Positions 20,750 to 26,994 of a stretch of DNA of 26,994 nt are shown in pieces. The translations under genes were made by a program, and so were the position numbers. The notes beneath the pieces were generated by a model. It saw nothing but the letters and a program-made list of their open reading frames with translations, ran no database searches and was not told the origin of the DNA. The DNA is from Calcarisporiella thermophila CBS 279.70 (taxonomy: Eukaryota > Calcarisporiellomycota), in NCBI RefSeq assembly GCF_041956535.1, contig NW_027192198.1:1125621-1152614 (forward strand), given 5' to 3'. The first letter of the stretch is position 1. Each line of letters starts with the position of its first letter.

Positions 20750-22493
20750 GATCCAACACTTTGTCACAACCTAGTCTTGCACACAACCCTGGGCACGCCT
20801 GGCAATCTAGATACTGGAAAAACATTACACTCCCAACGCGCTGGGAATAGGCATCCTAACCACCCGTTACACCCAGCACAAGCTGATGAGGAAGGACGGT
20901 CTGTGGCCACACCTCTTAAGAGTGTGGCAGAGTTTAGGTGGAAAACTGGGTTTAACCAAAGGATACAGATTCACCCTAGATGAAGTACTCCCCCTCCCCA
21001 TTAGTAACAATTCCTATTTTACTATAGAAGGAGCACCAGTAAAAGGGAAGGTAGAAAAATTCGGGCTAGCGAAATTGGAAGATTTCTTCAAACCGCACAG
21101 AGACAATATCTACCAACCGATGATCGAACCCGAGGTACACGCCCTAGTCGCAAGGAACCCTGACAGATACTCGAGGGAATTCAGAGAACATTATCTCGAT
21201 CTTCACCTACTATGGAGGAGAAAGCTGCTCCGCCTAGACGAACGACTCGCCGAGACTCTCACACAGCGAATCCCCCTTGTTGGTAACAAACACAACTTTC
21301 CTTTAACAAAATGTTCTATTGCAGGGATTGGGACCACCGCTTACACCACCAAAGCTGGGAGACTATACAAACAGGGTGCGCCAACCATAACCACCGAGGA
21401 ATGGAAGGACGTTTCCAATGACGTTGACAGATGGATAAAGGCATGGGCCAGGTGGAAAAGTCGTCCGTCAAAACCCAAGCACAGAACCCTTCGCTGGAGA
21501 CTTATGAAGCATAAAATAGTTACCGGAATCATCACTAGCAAATGGACTGGAGATCCTAACACTTGCAAAAGATGTTCCCTAGGAACACCCGAAACAATTG
21601 CCAATGCCTTTCTAGACTGCCCAGCTATCGCGCAACTCTGGCAAAGAGTTGATGAGACAAACTGCCGAATAATTGGAATACCGCCACACGAATCCACGAA
21701 AGAAGACAGACTGTTTGGACAAGACAAACAAATAGACCAACGGTTCAACGAAGTGGTTGCTCTGAGGCACGACATAGCCCTGTGGATAATATACCGCTCG
21801 AGACTTGAATTAGTGCTGGACGATGTCCAACCCAATCCGGTAGCCATAACCAAACAATTTGACCACGAACTACAACGAGGAATAAAGTCCAAGTGGTGGA
21901 TGGCAATGAAACAGGAACGGAAAAGAGACTTCATCGATAAATGGTCAAGGGGAAACTGGGTGAACATCATAGATGATTCTGTGATTTTTATCCAGGACAC
22001 CTCTGAAGATCAAATCCCAGCCCCAACTCCGGCTTGAGAACTGCACCCAACCCTCCACTGCTGTATATTAATACCATCTTCTCTATCGTTCTTTTCCATA
22101 CTTTTTCTTTTTTTTTTTTTCTTCTTCTTTCCTCTTCCTTTACTTTTTCAATCCTTCACTTCTTTTCGTTATTTCATGTACATAAGTAGCCTATCTTAAT
22201 ACCGTTGCACACAACTTTTTATCCCTCCCTCTCACATTTTTTTCCTTTCCCTTTCTCCTTCTTTATTAAACTAATTTCTGTTTCCATACTTTCCTAGCTC
22301 TTTCCCCATCACCTTTTCTCTCTTCCACTTACACTTATATCTTTTTCTTTCTCTCTTTCTTACTTTTTCCTTCTAGCTTCCAGATTCTGCAAGGTAGGCA
22401 AGGAGCATTACCTGGGTGATTTTGACGTAGAAGTTACCCTACCTTTTTAACAGGATAGGATACTTTTCAATAAAGGTCCTTTGTTAAAAATAA
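20750..22493 (+). mobile_element. LINE (non-LTR retrotransposon), 5'-truncated copy A
   Basis: Carries the C-terminal part of an ORF2-like protein (20886-22037), a long pyrimidine-rich 3' UTR and a conserved tail at 22391-22490 ending in TTTGTTAAAAATAAA. No reverse transcriptase catalytic motif lies upstream, so the copy is truncated. The 5' limit is approximate because no matching duplication was found near 20700-20800. Confidence 0.7.
20886..22037 (+). pseudogene. LINE ORF2 C-terminal fragment with zf-RVT-like motif
   Basis: An uninterrupted frame of 383 codons that lacks the endonuclease, RT and any RNase H domains expected upstream. It is open backward to about 20812, where an in-frame TAG occurs; a different frame reads protein-like just upstream, suggesting a frameshift. 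The segment KHRTLRWRLMKHKIVTGI followed by CKRCSLGTPETIANAFLDCP and LWQRV (around residues 196-255) matches the zf-RVT arrangement found after reverse transcriptase in many LINEs. The usual His between the Cys pairs is Asn here (ETIANAF), a possible sign of decay. Tryptophan-rich basic segments near the end (KSKWWMAMKQERKRD) are typical of such C-termini. It is unlikely to be functional alone. Confidence 0.7.
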
Positions 22494-22512
22494 ATCAAGT
22501 AGATGTCTTTAT

Positions 22513-22906
22513 CTCTCTTTTCCCTTTTTTTCTTTTTTTTTTTACTTTTTTAATTTTTTTCTTTTTCTTCATTATTTCATGTACATAAGCAACTTATCTT
22601 AATACTGTTGCACACAACTTTTTATATCCCTCCCTCTTACATTTATTCCTTTCCCTTTCTTTTATAAACTAATTTCTGTTTCCCTACTTTCCTAGCTCTT
22701 TCCTCTTCACATTTTTTCTCTTCCTCTTACACATACCTTTTTTTCCTTTTTCATTTTTTTATTTAATTCCTTTTTCTTTTCCCTTCTAACTTCCAGATCC
22801 TTCAAGGTAGGCCAGGAACATTACCTGGGTGAATTTGACGTAGAAGCTACCCTACCTTTTTAACAGGATAGGATACTTTTCAATAAAAGTCCTTTGTTAA
22901 AAAAAA
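22513..22906 (+). mobile_element. LINE tail copy B, strongly 5'-truncated
   Basis: Aligns with the 3' UTR of copy A from TTATTTCATGTACATAAG (copy A near 22169, copy B near 22571) through GTTGCACACAACTTTTTAT, CTAATTTCTGTTTCC and the tail GACGTAGAAG to TTTTCAATAAAAGTCCTTTG plus A. It has no coding part. The two copies differ at scattered positions and small indels, mostly in T runs. It arose by a separate short insertion, as shown by the target repeats on either side. Confidence 0.8.
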
Positions 22907-22919
22907 TTCACGTAGATGT

Positions 22920-23315
22920 ACGAAATGGCTCGAGTTCGAGTCCCGTAACCCCCGCCAGCACAAAGATGTTCCTGGACTCCCCACTAAATTCAGTATCTTG
23001 CTTGTCGTGTCTATGTTCTCAATTAGTATTGCCTCTGTCTTTGCTGATCTGGTTCTCTGCAATCCCATTCTCTGTCTTGTCGTGCCTGGCCTTTCCATAA
23101 TCACTGTGTCAGTACTGCCCCTTGCTTGCCGTGTCTGTCGTGCCTGGTTTCTCAACTTGTTGTGTCTAGTTACTTTACTTTTACTGTTTCATAATTGCTC
23201 TCTAACTTCTGCTAGCAATTGGCTATAATCAGCACAAAGGCATACAACCTTTGATTCATCCAATTAACTTTATAAAGATATTTTTCAATAAAGATCTGAG
23301 GCTTCAAAAAAAAAC
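22920..23315 (+). mobile_element. SINE 3, 5'-truncated tRNA-derived element
   Basis: Begins inside a tRNA T arm: GAGTTCGAGTCCCGTAACC, then CCCGCCAGCAC, comparable to GGGTTCGAATCCC and CCCCACCAGCAC in SINE 2 at 20358-20386. The 3' end TTTTCAATAAAGATCTGAGG resembles the LINE tail TTTTCAATAAAGGTCC and is followed by nine A. Short CTTGTCGTGTCT-like units recur at about 22996, 23075, 23128 and 23158, giving the middle an internally repeated look. The A box and 5' half are missing. Confidence 0.65.
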
Positions 23316-23335
23316 GATCACGTAGATATCTTTAT

Positions 23336-24492
23336 ACTCTAACTTTGTTTTTTTATCCAAAAGTTTCTTTCGTTTGTATAATTTTATTTACAATAAACCA
23401 CAGGACGCAAATATTCGCACCCAAAAGGGGAGAAAAATGATCGCATAAATGATAATTTTTTTCTCATAATGTTTACCACCATTCAATACTATACTTAGTA
23501 AAATGAGTTAAACTTTACCCTGCATCTAAGTATTAAATGTCTTGTTTGTCTGGCATCTTGTAGAAAAAAAAGACTTTAGTCGGCTTTTATATGCGAAGAA
23601 ATTCGAAAAAGCTAGATACCGGTGAATGTGTAATAATTGAGCCAACTATATCGCAGGAGTTACGGGGCCAAGAAAATTCTGTAATCAAATTAGGTTCTGC
23701 AGTATAAAAAGCGATCTTTAAACAATTTCCTTTCCATAGAGAGTAGAGGGAGATTCCAAGGGCACCATACACTGATGGAATTAAAGGCGGTTTATCCGCA
23801 TTGCCTCCTCGAAACCGGATTGCGAACTATCTCAACACTTTGTGTTGCAAGATCCTTTGATAAATCGGAAAAATAATTACCGAAAAAAAACCATAGTACC
23901 TCAGTTTATTAATTGATCCTAGAATTATGTGTTTAACGTAATATACTGCTCCTTTCTTTCTTAGCCGACAATCCATCCCTTTACTATGCTTGCATCTCTA
24001 TTCTATTTATGTTTCTGGAAAGTAGAGTGAGTGTGACCAATTCTTTTTGGTGCTAGTTCGAAAATTAATTACCCACATACTACCTCACCAACTAGACATA
24101 AATATATATAATATATATATTATAGCAAATATATCCGAGGTCGCTTCTAATTACTCTATATGGCCTCCAGAATCAGTTCAGCTATATTCAAAATTGAGGC
24201 TCAGATCCATGGATATCCATATTTAGTAAGCTATGACTCCTGTTCCAGAACCCGTACATATACATGAAATCAGCCACTATTATGATAATATGCAATTATT
24301 GGTTAGTTCATATGGCACATTACGTCGGAGTAACCATGGATAAGCATCACTAGGGAATCGGTATACTTTTATATTTAAAGGATCGAAGGCACTCTGTATG
24401 TAAAAATAAACATACAAATACGCATTAGATTTTGCGTATCTTCGCGCCAAAAGTCCCACTTTTCCCAGAACCATCTCGGTTTTTTCGTTCCA
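23336..24492. other. Intergenic, nothing supported
   Basis: AT-rich. Includes an AT dinucleotide microsatellite at about 24100-24124. The 61-codon minus-strand frame at 23587-23772 has no signal peptide or known motif. TATA-like sequence near 24365-24380 could belong to the next gene. Confidence 0.45.
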
Positions 24493-26439
24493 ATGCAATC
24501 GTCCTTCGAGATGGACAACAAGCCTTTTGTTGACTCCTCTAATACCATAGACCAAGCGGCTGGTCCTCCGAAATCCATGCTACAGAAGTTCACGCACGCA
24601 TTGGGATCTACTGTATTTCTTTTTGGAACTCGTGAACGCATATGGGATCTTACTCTTTTATTGCCATTGATCCTGATTGCTCCCTTATTTGCTACGACGA
24701 TTGTTCGACAAAACGAATGCCCTTCGCTGACAAAAGATGATTGTTATTATAAAGTTGTCCGCCTGACTGCAGCAACCTCTTCCATCGCGCTTTTTATTGT
24801 CGTGAGTAGATTCGGCGATCTGCTAATCGCATTGAGAGGTGGACTGAAAGCAGCATTCCGTGCGCTATTTCGGAGACGAACGTCTGCTGGAGTGGTTATA
24901 CGTCCCCAAATGTGGTGGTGGCAGCCTGCTTCCTCTGCTTTTTGGTCTCTAGGCGTGAGCCTACTTATATGGGGTTCACTGCTTCCTGAAAAAACATTCT
25001 GGGCTACCTTTGTAATTCAAATAGTCTTGGGAATTATCAACGACCCAGGGCTCGCTGCGGGTATATGCAAATCGAGCATTGTGCCGGAAAAAATGCCCGG
25101 AATTCGGACCGTGTTAAAGGTACAAGATGGTTCACTTCTAAAAGTCAGGTCATTGGGTTTGCGTGTTCTAAGTAAGAGACTGGGAATTGTATGGTTGCCG
25201 AAGACTTGGGCGTACCCTCACAAAGACTGCGACACTATGTTTTCCATTGATGGGACTATGGAAGCGGATCTTCTTTGGGCAACAATTCATCAAGCGGGTT
25301 CTTCTTCTTCAGATTTTGTCGGCGACCGATTTTTGTGCCAATGCCGCGTCCGTGCCCTATTAAAAGCCGCAACTGAGGCCAAGTGTGATTACCTTGCATT
25401 TGTAGCTGCTGCTTCGGCTCCTACTGCAAAACATTCCAACCTTATTAAAGATTGGATTACAATGGAACGTCCACTCAGCTTCCAACCCATAATAGCTATT
25501 GTGGCTCATGACTCAATATTTCCCAGTTGGCATAACGACTTGAAAAGTGAATTTTCTCCCAGCACATTGCAGTCTTCCCCGAGAACGTCTCAAATCCTCG
25601 AGTTCGGGTTACTTGGCCTTTTAGATTCATTTAAAGGTACATTGTGGCTCGATGCGAATACGTCCGAAACTTGTGCCTTTGGTGCTGCTGCAGAATCCAC
25701 TACCGCGTATGTAAGTCGGCCCAACTCTCCAGATTCAGTATGGGCCGTGCGAGATTTTGCGCTATCCGACCGACTCCTATATTATCGTGATTTACTTTGC
25801 CTTCCCCCTGAGGACGCTGACAAGAATATTTTTCAAACAATTACGCCAGATATCACTAATCTTAAATCCGTAGAGGACGCATCGCCAGTCAATAGAGTCG
25901 TGGTTCGCTTGCGTCCCGAGGTGCAGAATCTGGTGAGAGAGGCTTGTCAGTATGCATGGTGGCAGTTGGACTATTCCTACTTGCTACTATTGCCCCCAAA
26001 AAATGCAAAGTGCGAAATACCAAGCTCTCCAGCTGACAAACTAGTCCTCTATGAAGGCGCAGTCGGTTTGCGTGTTAAAAGGCGAATGTGGATCCTTTCC
26101 AATAATCTAAACGACTGGCCGATTGCTACCTCTTCTTTCTTGGTTCAGAATGCTCGAATAACCGGAATAGAATCTGTCCAAGTGGCTTCATCATTGAACT
26201 ATCATCCGTCAAGGCCGCTGCAACAAGACTTATCCGCTTCAAAAACAGATACTACAACATACCTCAATATGAATGGAGAAGAGATATGTATTGCAATGTG
26301 GCTAGAGACAGATACTTCTAACTCATCCAACCGGAATGTCTTAACAGCAGTTGGATTGGCAAGTTTATCAGCGCCAAAAATATCATGGACTAGGCTGCAG
26401 ATCAACCCAACTATGGTCCCGGTTACTGGCGAGGAATGA
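24493..26439 (+). CDS. Membrane protein of unknown function, 648 aa
   Basis: One uninterrupted exon of 649 codons, the longest in the window, with normal coding composition, so it is very likely real. A second Met at residue 7 is an alternative start. Four hydrophobic segments are visible: about 52-75 (DLTLLLPLILIAPLFATTIV), 90-113 (TAATSSIALFIVVSRFGDLL), 140-162 (PASSAFWSLGVSLLIWGSLL) and 166-186 (FWATFVIQIVLGIINDPG). The remaining roughly 450 residues look soluble, with several Cys and Trp residues and many short beta-like stretches. I recognise no enzyme motif, kinase loop or transporter signature. The N-terminal ER or plasma-membrane anchor with a large C-terminal domain suggests a membrane-tethered enzyme or receptor, but this is inference only. 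Confidence 0.8.
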   Translation: MQSSFEMDNKPFVDSSNTIDQAAGPPKSMLQKFTHALGSTVFLFGTRERIWDLTLLLPLILIAPLFATTIVRQNECPSLTKDDCYYKVVRLTAATSSIALFIVVSRFGDLLIALRGGLKAAFRALFRRRTSAGVVIRPQMWWWQPASSAFWSLGVSLLIWGSLLPEKTFWATFVIQIVLGIINDPGLAAGICKSSIVPEKMPGIRTVLKVQDGSLLKVRSLGLRVLSKRLGIVWLPKTWAYPHKDCDTMFSIDGTMEADLLWATIHQAGSSSSDFVGDRFLCQCRVRALLKAATEAKCDYLAFVAAASAPTAKHSNLIKDWITMERPLSFQPIIAIVAHDSIFPSWHNDLKSEFSPSTLQSSPRTSQILEFGLLGLLDSFKGTLWLDANTSETCAFGAAAESTTAYVSRPNSPDSVWAVRDFALSDRLLYYRDLLCLPPEDADKNIFQTITPDITNLKSVEDASPVNRVVVRLRPEVQNLVREACQYAWWQLDYSYLLLLPPKNAKCEIPSSPADKLVLYEGAVGLRVKRRMWILSNNLNDWPIATSSFLVQNARITGIESVQVASSLNYHPSRPLQQDLSASKTDTTTYLNMNGEEICIAMWLETDTSNSSNRNVLTAVGLASLSAPKISWTRLQINPTMVPVTGEE

Positions 26440-26827
26440 GTTTTAGGCATCGCATTTTTAGTCAACCGCAAATGTTGAGCGAATACATACAATATCTCCG
26501 TTTCACATGCATATCCTTAAGCATTTAATTTATTGGCTTTTTCTAATTGATTTGCATAAACAGTAAATTCATTTTCCACAACGTTGTTATTTAGAGTCGC
26601 TATCTTTTATAATCAAACGAATAAAACTCATCTATCTTATCTAGCCGCAGTATCTTTTTTTTTTCAAAGTTGCAACGGGTATTCAAATGTAATTTTATTT
26701 GTTGGGTATAAAATTCGAAAGACTCTACATGATTTTATTAGAAATAGATTCAATACTTAGAAAACTGCCGGTTAATGATGGGAATGAACCTATATTGTAA
26801 AAACAAAAATACAAGCCGTAATGATAT
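26440..26827. other. Intergenic, nothing seen
   Basis: AT-rich 3' flank of the membrane-protein gene, with a T run near 26655-26665. The A-rich stretch at 26800-26812 may serve as polymerase III terminator for the minus-strand tRNA-Gly. Confidence 0.4.
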
Positions 26828-26898
26828 TGCATGGTCCGGGAATCGAACCCGGGTCTGCCGCGTGGCAGGCGGCAATTATACCACTAAACCAACCATGC
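26828..26898 (-). tRNA. tRNA-Gly (anticodon GCC)
   Basis: Minus strand begins GCATGGTTGGTTTAGTGG. Acceptor GCATGGT pairs with ACCATGC, the anticodon loop CTGCCAC contains GCC, and the T arm is CCGGGTTCGATTCCCGG. It is 71 nt with an A discriminator and no intron, and matches the eukaryotic nuclear tRNA-Gly(GCC) pattern. Confidence 0.96.
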
Positions 26899-26994
26899 TC
26901 TGTGATTTGTTTGTTACGGGCGGTTGGAGACTTGTGGAGAGATGTACGGACTTAAAAGAGAAAAATAAGAGATTGGTTTTTTGAAAGCACTCTA

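Larger units (their letters stand above)
22494..23335. repeat. Three copies of a second target-site sequence
   Basis: ATCAAGTAGATGTCTTTAT at 22494-22512, TTCACGTAGATGT at 22907-22919 and GATCACGTAGATATCTTTAT at 23316-23335. The first two flank LINE tail copy B; the last two flank the SINE 3 fragment. This is the same stacked pattern as at 20260-20659, but the copies have diverged by a few bases and so are older. Confidence 0.7.

Noticed and set aside
22880-23155. Basic minus-strand frame of 91 codons
   Set aside because: Antisense of SINE 3; not a gene.
23587-23772. 61-codon minus-strand frame
   Set aside because: No homology, leader or partner exon recognised; such length is expected by chance.

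Overview
The window looks like nuclear DNA of a fungus. Genes are compact and alternate strands. They are split by many short GT-AG introns (about 42-165 nt), and there are nuclear-type tRNA-Pro and tRNA-Gly genes. The gene set mixes conserved eukaryotic housekeeping proteins with fungal types: a MUB1/SamB MYND protein, an Sso1-like syntaxin and small secreted proteins. An RS-domain cyclophilin and an augmin-like coiled-coil protein argue against a budding yeast. The family of secreted HExxH proteins suggests, weakly, an early-diverging (Mucoromycota-like) lineage. I cannot name the species.

Layout. 1-331: repeat flank and a tRNA-derived SINE. 676-996: a possible small secreted protein. 2014-2615 (+): histone H2A.Z. 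2785-4617 (-): the tRNA adenosine deaminase TAD1/ADAT1, rebuilt from seven exons. 5056-6830 (+): a plasma-membrane-type syntaxin in nine exons. 7279-7778 (-) and 8107-9513 (+): two divergently transcribed secreted proteins, the second a probable zinc metalloprotease. 10099-10684 (+): another small secreted protein. 10903-12695 (-): the ribosome-assembly WD40 protein Notchless/Rsa4 in six exons. 12879-15620 (+): a coiled-coil protein in about 14 exons, possibly the augmin subunit HAUS5. 16521-17939 (+): MUB1/SamB. 18300-19816 (+): a nuclear RS-type cyclophilin. 24493-26439 (+): an unrecognised protein with four predicted membrane segments.

20124-23335 is a retroelement cluster beside tRNA-Pro. 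It holds a tRNA-derived SINE, the 3' part of a LINE with a zf-RVT-like motif, a second LINE tail and a truncated SINE. Two sites in this cluster each show three copies of one short target sequence separated by poly(A)-tailed inserts. SINE and LINE copies share tail sequence, which fits SINE mobilisation by the LINE machinery.

The housekeeping genes act in separate processes: chromatin, tRNA editing, exocytosis, 60S assembly, ubiquitin-linked turnover and splicing-related folding. There is no operon or obvious gene cluster. The most novel content is the repeated use of the same retroelement target sites, the unknown membrane protein, and the divergent secreted pair.
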